This document shows, piece by piece, positions 19,242 through 29,480 of a stretch of DNA of 64,000 bases. Every line of letters begins with the position of its first letter. Position 1 is the first letter of the stretch. The DNA is from Pseudomonas poae (GTDB taxonomy: Bacteria; Pseudomonadota; Gammaproteobacteria; Pseudomonadales; Pseudomonadaceae), in NCBI GenBank assembly GCA_028869255.1, contig CP110972.1:3539001-3603000 (forward strand), read 5' to 3'. The notes under the pieces were generated by a model, which made no database searches, was not told the DNA's origin, and saw nothing but the letters and a program-made list of their open reading frames with translations. Position numbers and translations under genes: made by a program.

Positions 19242-19481
19242 GGTTACCTCAAGCAAAAAACATAAAAACAGGCATGCCTGCGCCCCGGCGGCCATGGGGT
19301 TGGCGGCCGGCGTGCGGGCTGAAGGAGGTCTTATTAGAGGGCGCGCACTTTGCAGCAGGCGGGCGCGCATGTCAAAAAACGGCGTCGCTTTCAAATTTCA
19401 ATTGAACGTTTAAATAATAAAGAACCGAGAACAGCGGCCGATACAAAGGCTCTCTGTGTTTCAGGTTAAGGATGCTCCTCG

Positions 19482-21628
19482 ATGTTCCTCAGACAGCTGT
19501 CCATTCAATGGAAAATCACCCTGCTCGCCGGCCTTTGCCTGCTGGGGATCGTGACCCTGCTGGTGGGTCTGTCGCTGTATCGCATGGAACAGAGCTCTGA
19601 GCAGGTCAAGGCGTCCAGCATGCACATGCTCGATGAGGCCGCCCAGGCGCGCATCGAAGCCCAGGGTGAAGCCCAGGCGCTGGGCATTCGCCGCCAATTC
19701 ATGGACGCCTACCAGTACGGCCATGGTTTTTCGCGCCAGGTCCTGTTCCTGCGCGAGCAGGCGGAAAAACGCTTTCTCGATGCCTTCGACACCCGCGAAG
19801 ACCTGACCCGCCAGGTCAAGGCCGCGCTGCAGGCCAACCCGGACTTGCTCGGCCTGTCGCTGGTATTTGAAGCCAATGCCCTGGACGGCAAGGACGAGCT
19901 GTTCGCCAACCAGGCGGAACTGGGCAGTAACGACAAAGGCCGGTTTGCGCTGTACTGGTCGCAGCCGACACCCGGCAAGCTGACCTCTATGCCACTGCCT
20001 GAAAGCGACATGTCCGACACCTCCGTCGGCCCCAGCGGCGAAAAGGCCAACGCCTGGTTTACCTGCCCGCGCACCACCCTCAAGCCGTGCGTGATCGAAC
20101 CCTATTTTTATGTGATCGACGGGCAAAACGTGCTGATGACCAGCATCGTCTTCCCGTTGATGGTCAATGGCAAAGTCATCGCCTCGCTGTCGGTGGACAT
20201 CAACCTCAACAGCCTGCAGGCCGTGAGCCAACAAGCCAGCCACAAGCTGTATGACGGCCAGACCCAGGTCAGCATCCTCAGCCCCACCGGCTTGCTCGCA
20301 GGCTACAGCCCGGATGCCTCCAAGCTCAGCCAGCGCCTGGACCAGGTCGACACCGCCAGCGGTGCGCAACTGATCAGCGCCCTGGCCGAGGGTAAACAGG
20401 TGCGCAGCCTGCGCACCGACCATCAGCTCAAGGTATTGGCGCCGTTCGCACCGATTCCCGACGGCAAGCCATGGGGCGTGTTGCTGGATGTACCGGAGAA
20501 AGTCCTGGTGGGCCCCGCCGAAGCGCTGAAAGCCCAGATGGACGCGGACAACACGCGCGGCACCCTGCTCGAACTGAGCCTGGGCCTGCTGGCCGCCGTG
20601 GTCGGCCTGATCCTGGTGTGGTTGATGGCGCGCAGCGTGACCCGGCCGATTCTCGGTGTGGCGCATATGCTGGAAGACATCGCCAGTGGCGAAGGCGACC
20701 TGACCCGGCGCCTGGCCTACGACAAACCGGATGAACTGGGCCAACTGGCCGGCTGGTTCAATCGCTTCCTCGACAAACTGCAACCGATCATTGCCGAGGT
20801 CAAACGCTCGGTGCAGGACGCCCGTGGCACCGCCGACCAGTCGGCGGCGATTGCCACTGAAACCAGCGCCGGCATGGAGCAGCAATACCGCCAGGTCGAC
20901 CAGGTGGCCACCGCATCCCACGAAATGAGCGCCACCGCCCAGGACGTGGCCCGCAGCGCCGCCCAGGCGGCCCAGGCCGCTAGGAATGCCGACCAGGCCA
21001 CCCGCGACGGCCTGACGGTGATCGACCGCACCACCACCAATATCGGGCACCTGGCGGCCGACATGAGCACCGCCATGGCCCAGGTCGAGGGCTGGCCGCC
21101 AACAGCGAGAAAATCGGTTCAGTACTGGAAGTGATTCGTGGGATTGCCGAGCAGACTAATCTGCTGGCGCTCAACGCCGCCATCGAAGCCGCCCGCGCCG
21201 GTGAGGCCGGCCGTGGGTTTGCCGTGGTCGCCGATGAAGTGCGCAACCTGGCGCGACGCACTCAGGAGTCGGTGGAAGAAACCCGTCTGGTGATCGAGCA
21301 ATTGCAAAGCGGCACCACGGATGTTGTCGGTTCCATGGGCAACAGCTATCGCCAGGCCCAGGGCAGCGTTGAACAAGTCGGTGAGGCGGTCACCGCGCTG
21401 CGCCAGATCGGCGCTGCGGTCACGGTGATCAGCGACATGAACCTGCAAATCGCCAGCGCCGCCGAAGAGCAAAGCGCGGTGGCCGAGGAGATCAACAGCA
21501 ATGTGGCGACGATTCGGGATGTGACCGAGTCGCTGTCGGAGCAGGCGAACGAATCGGCGCGGGTGAGCCAGGCGTTGAACAGCCTGGCGAATCAGCAGCA
21601 GGGGTTGATGGATCAGTTCCGGGTGTGA
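19482..21628 (+). pseudogene. Methyl-accepting chemotaxis protein, double-Cache (TlpQ-like), one-base frameshift
   Basis: Two frames joined near 21089-21091 give one 715-aa chemoreceptor. TM1 about 10-30; large dCache periplasmic domain to about 360 (FLREQAEKRF, YWSQPTPGKL, YFYVIDGQNVLMTSIVFPL); TM2 about 370-390; HAMP with [21 protein letters not shown]; signalling tip [32 protein letters not shown]. One base is missing in a GGG run; adding one G gives [20 protein letters not shown]. Synteny suggests TlpQ, which senses histamine and polyamines; the ligand is inferred. Confidence 0.82.
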
Positions 21629-21644
21629 AGGCTAAAGGAGATCC

Positions 21645-21738
21645 AATGTGGGAGCGGGCTTGCTCGCGAATGCAGTTTGCCAGTCACCGGAAATGTCGAC
21701 TGATGTACCGCATTCGCGAGCAAGCCCGCTCCCACATT
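21645..21738. repeat. Paired inverted REP element (REPIN)
   Basis: AATGTGGGAGCGGGCTTGCT at the left and its exact complement ending GCTCCCACATT at the right, with CGCGAATG/CATTCGCG inner arms and a 35-base centre. Lies between the convergent chemoreceptor and bqsS-like genes. Confidence 0.9.
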
Positions 21739-21753
21739 TAGTTCTCTGGTGTC

Positions 21754-23073
21754 TCAGCTTTGGCGTTTGGGCAATTCAATCAGCGCTTTAAGCCCGCCCA
21801 ACTCGCTCTCCTGCAACTGCAACACCCCACCCCACACCTCGACGATATCCCGCACGATCCCCAGCCCCAGGCCATGGCCGTCGATCTGTTCATCCAGCCT
21901 CGCGCCACGACTGAACACCTGGTCACGCTGGGTTTCCGGGATGCCGGGGCCGTCGTCTTCCACGGCCAGCAGGTAGCTTTTTTCTGACTCACTGACCGTC
22001 AGGCGCACTTCGGCGTCGGCCCATTTGCAGGCGTTGTCCAGCAGGTTGCCCAGCAACTCCAGCAGGTCCTCACGGTCCCACGGCAGTTGCAGGCCCGGGG
22101 CGACGTGGTAGCTGAGGTCCAAGTGGTCGCCGTGGATCATGTTCAACGTGGCCAGCAGGCCGGGCAGTTCTTTTTCACAGTCGAACAAGGCGCCGGGCAA
22201 TGTTTCGCCAGCCAGTCGGGCACGATTGAGTTCGCGGTTGAGGCGCTGTTGCACCTGTTCCAATTGGTCGCGCAGCAGTTTGCCCAATTCGGGGTGGTCT
22301 TTGAGCGCTTCGCTGGAGGCCGCGCTCAGCAGCACGGCCAACGGCGTCTTCAGGGCGTGCCCAAGGTTGCCCAGGGCATTGCGCGAACGCTTGAGGCTGT
22401 CTTCGGTGTGGGCCAGCAGATGGTTGATCTGCGCCACCAGCGGCTCCAGCTCCAGCGGCACTTGGGTGTCGAGTTGCGAGCGCTGGCCCTGTTGCAGTTG
22501 GGCGATCTGCTCGCGAGCAGTCTCCAGCGGGCGCAAGGCGCGGCGCACGGTGACGCGTTGCAGGACCAACACCAGCAACAGGGCGGCCAACCCGATGACC
22601 AGACCAATCTGACGCATCAGGCGAAAGCTTTCGCGCACTGGGGTGTAGTCCTGCGCCACACTGATGGAAATCGACTGGCCAAAGCGTTTGTAGTCCGAAC
22701 GCAGTACCAGCAGTTGCTGACCTTCAGGCCCCAGTTGCAGGTTGCCCTTGAGGCCAGCCTCGGGCAACCGCGGCAGCTCCTGATCCCATAGCGAACGGGA
22801 GCGCCAGTGAACATCGGCAAAGTCGATGCGAAAATAATGCCCGGAAAACGGTCGCTGATAGGCCGGCGACAGGCGCTGCTCATCCAGCTGCACCCCATGG
22901 GGCCCACGCACCAGCGCCACCAGCAGATTCTCGGCGTCGTTGCGCAGACCGGCTTCCAGATAACGCTGCAAACCCGCCTCGAACAACCACAGGCTGGTTT
23001 GCGCCAGCACCACGCCGACAATCACCATCACACTGATCAGGCCCAGGCTCAGGCGCCGCTGAATTGACTTCAT
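21754..23073 (-). CDS. bqsS: Sensor histidine kinase, BqsS/CarS-like
   Basis: 439 aa. TM1 about 8-30, periplasmic domain about 31-148, TM2 about 152-172, HAMP-like linker, HisKA box [15 protein letters not shown] with the phosphoacceptor His near 240, N box [14 protein letters not shown]1 DDGPGIP and G2 GHGLGLGIV. Its gene overlaps the response regulator by ATGA and sits with two PepSY genes, the arrangement of the P. aeruginosa bqs/car operon that responds to Fe(II) or Ca2+. The RExxE iron motif reported for BqsS is not visible in the periplasmic part; only RESFR near TM2 resembles it. Confidence 0.85.
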   Translation of the reverse strand: MKSIQRRLSLGLISVMVIVGVVLAQTSLWLFEAGLQRYLEAGLRNDAENLLVALVRGPHGVQLDEQRLSPAYQRPFSGHYFRIDFADVHWRSRSLWDQELPRLPEAGLKGNLQLGPEGQQLLVLRSDYKRFGQSISISVAQDYTPVRESFRLMRQIGLVIGLAALLLVLVLQRVTVRRALRPLETAREQIAQLQQGQRSQLDTQVPLELEPLVAQINHLLAHTEDSLKRSRNALGNLGHALKTPLAVLLSAASSEALKDHPELGKLLRDQLEQVQQRLNRELNRARLAGETLPGALFDCEKELPGLLATLNMIHGDHLDLSYHVAPGLQLPWDREDLLELLGNLLDNACKWADAEVRLTVSESEKSYLLAVEDDGPGIPETQRDQVFSRGARLDEQIDGHGLGLGIVRDIVEVWGGVLQLQESELGGLKALIELPKRQS

Positions 23074-23738
23074 GCAGGGCTGGCGCCAAAGCGGTAACCC
23101 TGGCCACGCCGGGTTTCGATCACGCTGCGGCCCAGCTTGCGGCGCAAGTGGTTGACGTGCACTTCGAGCACATTGGAGTCGCGCTCGGTCTCACCGTCGT
23201 ACAGGTGCTCGGCCAGGTGGCTTTTTGAAAGGATTTGTTCCGGGTGCAACATGAAGTAGCGCAACAGGCGAAACTCGGCGGCCGTCAGTTGGATCTCATC
23301 GCCATCGCGCAGCACGCACTGGCGGCCCTCATCCAGGTGCAGGCCGGCGGCTTGCAAGGTGGGCTGGTTGGCCTGGCCATGGGAACGGCGCAACAGCGCC
23401 TGGATACGCAGGTGCAGCTCTTCGGGGTGGAAGGGTTTGCTCAGGTAATCGTCGGCACCGGCCTTGAGCCCTTCGATGCGCTCGGCCCAGGAATCGCGGG
23501 CGGTGAGGATCAGCACCGGAGTGGCCAGCGCGGCCGCACGCCATTGTGCCAACACCTCAAGCCCAGGCAAACCGGGCAGGCCGAGGTCCAGGATAATCAG
23601 GTCATAGGGCTCGCTGCGGCCTTGATACGCGGCGTCGCGCCCATCGGCCAGCCAGTCGACGGCATAGCCCTGGCGCTGCAGGCCGGCCAGCAGTTCATCG
23701 GCCAGGGGTACGTTGTCTTCCACCAGGAGCAGGCGCAT
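23070..23738 (-). CDS. bqsR: OmpR/PhoB-type response regulator, BqsR/CarR-like
   Basis: 222 aa. Receiver domain ([17 protein letters not shown]; phosphoacceptor Asp in [10 protein letters not shown] near residue 51; Lys in [10 protein letters not shown] near 101) followed by a winged-helix DNA-binding domain ([34 protein letters not shown]). Translationally coupled: it starts one base inside the stop of the PepSY gene and overlaps the kinase by four bases. Confidence 0.92.
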   Translation of the reverse strand: MRLLLVEDNVPLADELLAGLQRQGYAVDWLADGRDAAYQGRSEPYDLIILDLGLPGLPGLEVLAQWRAAALATPVLILTARDSWAERIEGLKAGADDYLSKPFHPEELHLRIQALLRRSHGQANQPTLQAAGLHLDEGRQCVLRDGDEIQLTAAEFRLLRYFMLHPEQILSKSHLAEHLYDGETERDSNVLEVHVNHLRRKLGRSVIETRRGQGYRFGASPA

Positions 23739-24049
23739 CAGTCTTCCTCATCTTTGATCAGCACACCGGTGCTGGCGTCCAGCTTGATCTCGCGCACCAC
23801 GCCGTCGGTGGTCACCAGCTCCACCTCATAGGCGTATTGGCCGTGCTTTTTCTCCAGCTCAGCCTCCAGCAGCCGCGAGCCGGGATGGCGGGCCATGGCT
23901 TGTTGCAACAGTTGCTCCAGCGGCAGGATCACTCCCTGCTGGCGCAGCGCCAGGGCCTCATCCTGATTGAGGTCGCGGGCCGCCAGGCTTGAGCAGAAAA
24001 CCATGAGCACCAGCGCCGCTCGACTGCCGGTGCGTAAATTTACCTTCAT
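23738..24049 (-). CDS. Exported PepSY-domain protein (PA2658-like)
   Basis: 103 aa. A signal peptide ([11 protein letters not shown] near residue 24) precedes one PepSY domain with the [27 protein letters not shown] core. Highly acidic C-terminus (KDEED) suggests cation binding or signal modulation. The P. aeruginosa counterparts belong to the Fe(II)/Ca2+-responsive operon; a direct role in sensing is inferred only. It overlaps its neighbours on both sides. Confidence 0.85.
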   Translation of the reverse strand: MKVNLRTGSRAALVLMVFCSSLAARDLNQDEALALRQQGVILPLEQLLQQAMARHPGSRLLEAELEKKHGQYAYEVELVTTDGVVREIKLDASTGVLIKDEED

Positions 24050-24351
24050 TACGTATCCTGATGATTCTTGAGAACCTGCCCGGAGAGCGCGTCCAATTCA
24101 ATATCCCATTCAATACCGTCGGCATCTTCCAGTTCGACTTCATACACGTACTTGCCGTAAGCCTCGTCCAGGTCGGTGTCCAGCAGCGTCGAACCCGGGT
24201 GCAGGGCCAGGGCCGTGGCTTCGAGTTGATCGAACGCGACAATAGTAACAGTGGCAGGCACGCTCAGTGGCTTGTCGGGGTCCACAGCTGCGGCCTGGGT
24301 TGCCGTGGAGACGATAATAGCGGCGGCGACCAGAGCGGTGAGGCGCTTCAT
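24049..24351 (-). CDS. Exported PepSY-domain protein (PA2659-like), first gene of the operon
   Basis: 100 aa. Signal peptide to about residue 22 (AATQAAA-VDP), then a PepSY domain with YGKYVYEVELEDADGIEWDIELDALSGQVL. Very acidic, with many Asp and Glu that could bind divalent cations. Paralogue of the next gene. Its start marks the head of the four-gene operon; the promoter must lie in the 159 bases shared with the divergent patatin gene. Confidence 0.85.
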   Translation of the reverse strand: MKRLTALVAAAIIVSTATQAAAVDPDKPLSVPATVTIVAFDQLEATALALHPGSTLLDTDLDEAYGKYVYEVELEDADGIEWDIELDALSGQVLKNHQDT

Positions 24352-24510
24352 GATAAGTCTCCGTTACATGATGTTTTTCCTACGTCGCCCTACGCTACGC
24401 GCTGCAACTTAACTGAAACTGAATTGCCACCATGGCAATTTCGGGTAAGCCTTTTTCCCACCCCGTGCGAGATTTTCTATACTGCCCCGCTCGCTTCGAC
24501 AGAGACTGGT

Positions 24511-25590
24511 ATGACAGCCACCCACATCAAGTTTCCCGCCCTGACCCTCAAGGCCGGCAAACGCGCCTTTGCCCGTATTCGCGAACAAGGCCTCAAGCCT
24601 GCGGATGTCGGCATCCTCCCCGGTGCAGCCGGCGGCCCCAAGGCACTGGGCATCCAGGGCCTGGACCTGGCGCTGTTCGGCGACTGGCTGCCGCGTGCGC
24701 CACGGGAGCGCGCCTTGATCGGCGCGTCCATCGGCTCCTGGCGCTTTGCCAGTGCCTGCCTGCCCGACCCGGTGCAGGGCCTGCTCGACCTTGGCCGCCT
24801 GTACAACGAACAGAGCTTTGCAAAAGGCGTGAGCATGGCCGAGGTCAGCCAAAGCTGCCGGCGCATGCTCGACGACCTGCTGGCCGGCCGCGATGCGCGG
24901 GTGCTCGACAACCCCGACTACCGGCTGAACATCATGGTGGTCAAAAGCCACGGCCTGCTCGCCGATGACCATCGCGGGCGCCTGGGCCTGGGGCTGTCGT
25001 CGGTGATCGCCGATAACCTGCGCGGCCGTGCGCGGCTGGCGCGGCATTTTGAGCGGCTGATCATCCATGATCCGCGCCAGCCACCCCCACTGCATGCGTT
25101 GACGGATTTCCCGTCGCGTTTCCTCAGCCTGGAACTGGGCAACCTGCGCCAGGCGCTGTTGGCGTCGGGCTCGATCCCCATGGTGATGCAAGGCGTGCGC
25201 GACCTGCCCGGCGCCGGGGCTGGGACCTACCGTGACGGCGGCCTGCTGGACTACCACCTCGACCTGCCCTACCACGGCGGCGACATCGTGTTGTACCCGC
25301 ACTTCACCGACCGGGTCATCCCCGGCTGGTTCGACAAGGGCCTGCCTTGGCGACGAAGCAGTCAAGAAGGCCTGCAGGACGTTTTGCTGCTGGCCCCGTC
25401 CAAGGATTACCTGGCGCGTCTGCCCCACGGCAAACTGCCGGACCGCAGCGACTTCAAGCGCTTTATGGGCGATGACCCGAGCCGCAACAAGTACTGGCAG
25501 ACCGCGATGAGCGAGAGCCGGCGGCTGGGCGACGAGTTTCTTGAATTGGCGGATAACGGGCAACTGGGCGAACGCTTGCAGGCCCTCTGA
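24511..25590 (+). CDS. Patatin-like phospholipase family protein
   Basis: 359 aa from the ATG at 24511. Patatin features in order: glycine-rich oxyanion loop PGAAGGPKALG near residue 30, nucleophile elbow GASIGSW (GxSxG) near 69, and the catalytic Asp in YRDGGLLDYH near 245. No signal peptide, so probably cytoplasmic or peripheral at the membrane; predicted lipid acyl hydrolase. Position next to the bqs operon matches what I recall of PA2660. The upstream open extension starting at 24061 is not coding. Confidence 0.83.
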   Translation: MTATHIKFPALTLKAGKRAFARIREQGLKPADVGILPGAAGGPKALGIQGLDLALFGDWLPRAPRERALIGASIGSWRFASACLPDPVQGLLDLGRLYNEQSFAKGVSMAEVSQSCRRMLDDLLAGRDARVLDNPDYRLNIMVVKSHGLLADDHRGRLGLGLSSVIADNLRGRARLARHFERLIIHDPRQPPPLHALTDFPSRFLSLELGNLRQALLASGSIPMVMQGVRDLPGAGAGTYRDGGLLDYHLDLPYHGGDIVLYPHFTDRVIPGWFDKGLPWRRSSQEGLQDVLLLAPSKDYLARLPHGKLPDRSDFKRFMGDDPSRNKYWQTAMSESRRLGDEFLELADNGQLGERLQAL

Positions 25591-25665
25591 CCCAGCGGTA
25601 TGCGCGCAGAGGGATCAAGCTGTTAAACTCGCCGCCTGCCAGATACTGACCGAGCTGAAAACACT

Positions 25666-26022
25666 GTGGAAATCTTCAAGGAATTTACATTCGAATCCGC
25701 CCACCGCCTGCCGCACGTACCGGAAGGCCACAAATGCGGGCGGCTGCACGGGCATTCGTTCAAGGTGGCGATCCACCTGAGCGGCGACCTGGACCCTCAT
25801 ACCGGCTGGATTCGCGACTTCTCGGAGATCAAGGCGATTTTCAAGCCGCTCTACGAACGCCTCGACCACAACTACCTCAATGACATCCCCGGCCTGGAAA
25901 ACCCGACCAGCGAAGTACTCGCCAAATGGATCTGGAATGAACTCAAGCCCCTGCTGCCGGAACTCAGTGCGATCCGCATCCATGAGACCTGCACCAGCGG
26001 CTGCATCTATCGCGGCGAGTAA
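25666..26022 (+). CDS. queD: 6-carboxy-5,6,7,8-tetrahydropterin synthase QueD
   Basis: 118 aa, the normal QueD length. It uses a GTG start. Zinc-binding histidines are in FESAHRLPH and RLHGHSF, and the catalytic Cys in HKCGRLHGH near residue 25; the terminal Glu is in [11 protein letters not shown]. QueD makes the second intermediate of queuosine/preQ0 synthesis from dihydroneopterin triphosphate. No other queuosine genes are adjacent. A terminator follows. Confidence 0.93.
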   Translation: MEIFKEFTFESAHRLPHVPEGHKCGRLHGHSFKVAIHLSGDLDPHTGWIRDFSEIKAIFKPLYERLDHNYLNDIPGLENPTSEVLAKWIWNELKPLLPELSAIRIHETCTSGCIYRGE

Positions 26023-26033
26023 GCCCGCGTGAT

Positions 26034-26062
26034 GAAAAAACCACCCTTGCGGTGGTTTTTTT
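26034..26062 (+). terminator. Intrinsic terminator after queD
   Basis: AAAAAACCACC, loop CTTG, then a matching CGGTGGTTTTTTT with a T run; 11 bases after the stop codon. Confidence 0.9.
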
Positions 26063-26167
26063 GTGCCCGCCTCCCTTACAGTCGTGGCTCCTGCCCACAA
26101 GGAGCACGCCAGCATGCTGCGCCCCGCCCTCCGCCTGTACCTGAGCAAGCACCTCTAGGAGAACGTC

Positions 26168-26791
26168 ATGGAAAACACCTGGCTGGCCCAAGCCAAACGC
26201 CTGCAGGCGTTGGCCTCCACCGGGCTGCACTTTTGCACCGATGATTTCGAGCGCGAGCGCCTGGAAGAAATTGCCGAGATTGCCCACAGCATGCTGGCGC
26301 AATTGGGCAATGTGCCGCTGGAGCGCATTACCGGGCTGGTCACGGATTTCGCCCAGCGCTATTCCACGCCGATGATCGATGTACGCGGCGCAGTCATCGA
26401 GGGCAACCGAATTTTGCTGGTGCGCGAACTGACCGACGGCTGCTGGGCCCTGCCAGGGGGCTATGCCGATATCGGTTTGTCGGCGGCGGAAAACATTATC
26501 AAGGAAATTCGCGAGGAAGCCGGGCTGAGCGTTACCGCACGGGCGCTGTATAGCGTCACTCACAAGGCCAAGCGGGCGTACCGGCCAGATGTGCGGGACT
26601 TCTACAAGCTGTATTTCTTGTGTGACCGGGTGGATCAACTGGCACCGGTCGCCGGGTTCGAAACCACTGACGTAGGCTTTTTCGCGCTGGATGAGCTGCC
26701 GCCGCTGTCCCGTGGGCGCACCATCGAAAGTGATCTGGAGGCAGCGTTTGCCTTTCATCGCGGCGAGACCACACAGACCCTGTTCGACTGA
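26168..26791 (+). CDS. Nudix hydrolase with N-terminal Nudix-associated domain
   Basis: 207 aa. Residues 1-60 form the helical Nudix N-domain (WLAQAKRLQALASTGLHFC); the Nudix domain follows with the box GGYADIGLSAAENIIKEIREEAGL. In the box the usual first Glu is Asp and the first Arg is Lys, a variant seen in this subfamily; the metal-binding REEAG core is kept. Likely substrate is an ADP-ribose-type or other nucleoside diphosphate compound. GGAG ribosome-binding site before the ATG. Confidence 0.88.
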   Translation: MENTWLAQAKRLQALASTGLHFCTDDFERERLEEIAEIAHSMLAQLGNVPLERITGLVTDFAQRYSTPMIDVRGAVIEGNRILLVRELTDGCWALPGGYADIGLSAAENIIKEIREEAGLSVTARALYSVTHKAKRAYRPDVRDFYKLYFLCDRVDQLAPVAGFETTDVGFFALDELPPLSRGRTIESDLEAAFAFHRGETTQTLFD

Positions 26792-26820
26792 TCCAATTTG
26801 TATCACCGCTGCACCGCTTT

Positions 26821-26893
26821 CGTGCCCGATTGGGCACGGCGAACACTCCCGCCTGCGTTTTTCTGCTGTATGGCTATAAATACTGTGCACAGT
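26821..26893 (+). promoter_or_regulatory. Palindromic promoter region ahead of codB
   Basis: Contains an inverted repeat CGTGCCC-GATT-GGGCACG (26821-26838), a TATAAA box (26875-26880) and a perfect 12-bp palindrome ACTGTGCACAGT (26882-26893), 90 bases before the codB start. A plausible operator for the PucR-type regulator encoded in the operon; no binding site is established. Confidence 0.4.
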
Positions 26894-26982
26894 GCACAAC
26901 GCTCACCGTGCGCCCGTCACTGCCGCCGATCTGGCACGGGCGGTGCAATACGCCTGCGTCACTCATTCAGGGAGCAAAGCAC

Positions 26983-28251
26983 ATGACGCAGCAAGAACCG
27001 GGCAATGACTACCCCTTAAGCGAAGTCCCCATGCATGCGCGCAAAGGCCTGGCGTCCACCGCCATGGTGCTGTTGGGCTTCACCTTTTTTACCGCGACCA
27101 TGTTTGCCGGCGGCAAGCTGGGGGTGGCCTTCAGCTTCACCGAGATGCTCGGCGTAGTGGCCCTGGGTAACCTGTTGCTGGGTATCTACGCCGCAGGCTT
27201 GGGTTACATCGCCTTCAAGAGCGGGTTGAATTCGGTGCTGATGGGGCGCTTCTGTTTTGGCGAAGTGGGCAGCAAGCTCAGTGACCTGATCCTCGGTTTT
27301 ACCCAGATCGGTTGGTACGCCTGGGGCACCGCCACCGCCGCCGTGGTGCTTGGCAAATATTTCGAACTGAGCCAGGGCAGCGTACTGGCGTTGATGGTGC
27401 TGTTCGGCCTGGTGTTTTGCGCCACCGCCTACATTGGCTATCGCGGGCTGGAGATCCTGTCCTACATCGCCGTGCCCGCCATGGGCATCCTGTTGTTCCT
27501 GTCGATGTGGGTGGCCACCGTGAAAGTCGGTGGGCTGGACGGCCTGCTGGCGGTGGTGCCGACTGGCGAGCTGAGCCTTTCAACGGCGATCACCCTGGTG
27601 TTTGGCACCTTTGTCAGCGGCGCTACCCAGGCGACCAACTGGACGCGGTTTTCCCGCTCGGCCAAGGTCGCCGTGCTGGCCAGCCTGATCGGCTTCTTTA
27701 TCGGCAATGGCTTGATGGTGTTGATCGGGGCCTACGGCGCCATCGTCTATCAGCAGCCCGACGTGGTGGAAGTATTGCTGCTGCAAGGTTTCGCCATGGC
27801 GGCGATGGCCATGTTGCTGCTCAATATCTGGAGTACCCAGGACAATACGATCTACAACTTTGCCGTGGCCGGCTGCAACCTGCTGCGCACCAAACGCCGC
27901 AAAACCGTGACCCTGGCCGGTGCGGTGATCGGCACCCTGCTGGCGCTGCTGGGCATGTACGACCTGCTGGTGCCCTACCTGATTCTGCTGGGCACCGTGA
28001 TCCCGCCGATTGGCGGGGTGATTATGGCGGACTTCTTCTATCGCTATCGCGGCCAGTACCCGCGTCTGGCGGATGCGCGCCTGCCGGCCTTCAACTGGCC
28101 GGGGCTGATGGCGTACGCGGTGGGCACCGTGCTGGCATTCAACTCACCGTGGGTCGCGCCGCTGGTGGGCATCGTTGCCGCATCACTGACCTACATCGCA
28201 CTCAGCGCCGTCCTGCGCGTGCGTGCGCCCTTGGCTGACGCCCGGGCATGA
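26983..28251 (+). CDS. codB: Cytosine permease CodB
   Basis: 422 aa from the ATG at 26983, with GGGAGCAA before it. About 12 helices of the NCS1 family. The N-terminus NDYPLSEVPMHARKGLASTAMVLLGFTFF and the stretch GFTQIGWYAWGTATAAV match CodB closely. It imports cytosine with a cation. It is followed by a PucR regulator overlapping by four bases and then codA, so uptake, regulation and deamination of cytosine form one operon. Confidence 0.9.
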   Translation: MTQQEPGNDYPLSEVPMHARKGLASTAMVLLGFTFFTATMFAGGKLGVAFSFTEMLGVVALGNLLLGIYAAGLGYIAFKSGLNSVLMGRFCFGEVGSKLSDLILGFTQIGWYAWGTATAAVVLGKYFELSQGSVLALMVLFGLVFCATAYIGYRGLEILSYIAVPAMGILLFLSMWVATVKVGGLDGLLAVVPTGELSLSTAITLVFGTFVSGATQATNWTRFSRSAKVAVLASLIGFFIGNGLMVLIGAYGAIVYQQPDVVEVLLLQGFAMAAMAMLLLNIWSTQDNTIYNFAVAGCNLLRTKRRKTVTLAGAVIGTLLALLGMYDLLVPYLILLGTVIPPIGGVIMADFFYRYRGQYPRLADARLPAFNWPGLMAYAVGTVLAFNSPWVAPLVGIVAASLTYIALSAVLRVRAPLADARA

Positions 28252-29453
28252 GCCTGACCATCGCCGATGTGCTGGCCTTGCCGGGCCTGGAATCCATGCG
28301 CCTGCGCACCGCAGAGGCCGGCCTGGATAACGTCGTGCGCTGGCCCTATGTGGCGGAAAACAGCGGGATAGCCGAATGGGTGCTGGGCGGTGAACTGGTG
28401 TTCGTCACCGGTATCAACCACCCACGGGACGAGGCCAATTTGCTGCAACTGCTGGACGAAGCCTGCCAGCGCCAAGTGGCCGGGTTGGTGATCCTCACAG
28501 GGCCGGCGTATATCCAGGCGATTCCCCAGCGCTTGCTCGACGCCGCAGAAGCCGCCGGCATGCCGCTGATCGAACAGCCCTACTCGCTGAAAATGGTGCT
28601 GGTGACCCAGGCCATCGGTTCGGCGTTGATCCAGTCCGAGCAACTGGGGCGCTCGCGGCACGACGTGCTGGAGCGCTTGCTGAGCGGCGACTACCAATCC
28701 CTGGACTTGCTGCTGCACCGCGCCATGCAATTGGGCATGTCGCTGGCGGGGCAATGGCAGGTGGCCCAACTGCAGCTGGAAGGCAGCGAGGTGTTGTTCG
28801 CCCAGGGCGACGCGGCGCAAGTGGAGGCCCAACTGGCGCGGCAACACGATGGTATCAGTCGCCGCTTGCGCCAGCTGTCGGCGGTGTTGCCGGTACTCGG
28901 ACGCGCCGGGCAATGGAGTGTGCTGCTGCCGGCTGCGGATGCGGTCGCGGCCTTGGCCAACCGCCAGCAACTGGTCAATTGGTTGAACCCGCTCAACCTG
29001 CGCCTGGCGCCGCTTAAACTATTTATCGGCCTGAGCGCCGCTGCGCACCCGCCAGCGCGCCTGGCCCAGGCACAGGATGAAGCCCGCCAGGCATTGACCG
29101 CCGCACGTCGCTTCAGCGAGCGCGCCGGCCTGTGCGTGTATGACGAACTGGGCGTGCTCAAGCTGCTCAGCGGTGTGCGTGATCGCGCGCTGCTTGACCA
29201 GTTTCTGAACGAACGCCTGGGCCCGTTGCTGCGCCATGACCTGCACCACGGGGCCAGCCTGATGCCTACCCTGGAAGCCTGGTTTCACGAGAATGGTAAC
29301 CTTGTGGCCGCCGCCCAGCGCCTGGCCGTACACCGCAACACCCTGACGCACCGCGTCCAGCGTATCGAAGCCTTGTGCGGCCTGACGCTGGATAACGCTT
29401 ATGACCGCCTGGACATTGGTATTGCCCTGATGATCTGGCGGCTGTCTGCCTGA
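28248..29453 (+). CDS. PucR-family transcriptional regulator of the cod operon
   Basis: 401 aa. N-terminal purine-catabolism (PucR) domain (TIADVLALPGLESMRLRTAEAGLDN, ELVFVTG) and C-terminal PucR helix-turn-helix (NLVAAAQRLAVHRNTLTHRVQRIEALCGL). Start overlaps the codB stop by ATGA, so it is translationally coupled. Its placement inside codB-codA strongly suggests local control of cytosine use, with cytosine or a product as effector (inferred). Confidence 0.88.
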   Translation: MSLTIADVLALPGLESMRLRTAEAGLDNVVRWPYVAENSGIAEWVLGGELVFVTGINHPRDEANLLQLLDEACQRQVAGLVILTGPAYIQAIPQRLLDAAEAAGMPLIEQPYSLKMVLVTQAIGSALIQSEQLGRSRHDVLERLLSGDYQSLDLLLHRAMQLGMSLAGQWQVAQLQLEGSEVLFAQGDAAQVEAQLARQHDGISRRLRQLSAVLPVLGRAGQWSVLLPAADAVAALANRQQLVNWLNPLNLRLAPLKLFIGLSAAAHPPARLAQAQDEARQALTAARRFSERAGLCVYDELGVLKLLSGVRDRALLDQFLNERLGPLLRHDLHHGASLMPTLEAWFHENGNLVAAAQRLAVHRNTLTHRVQRIEALCGLTLDNAYDRLDIGIALMIWRLSA

Positions 29454-29480
29454 TTGTTTTTAGCCAAGAGGAACTTGCCC

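Noticed and set aside
19461..21050. A 529-codon minus-strand frame.
   Set aside because: Antisense shadow of the chemoreceptor gene, with no protein family resemblance.
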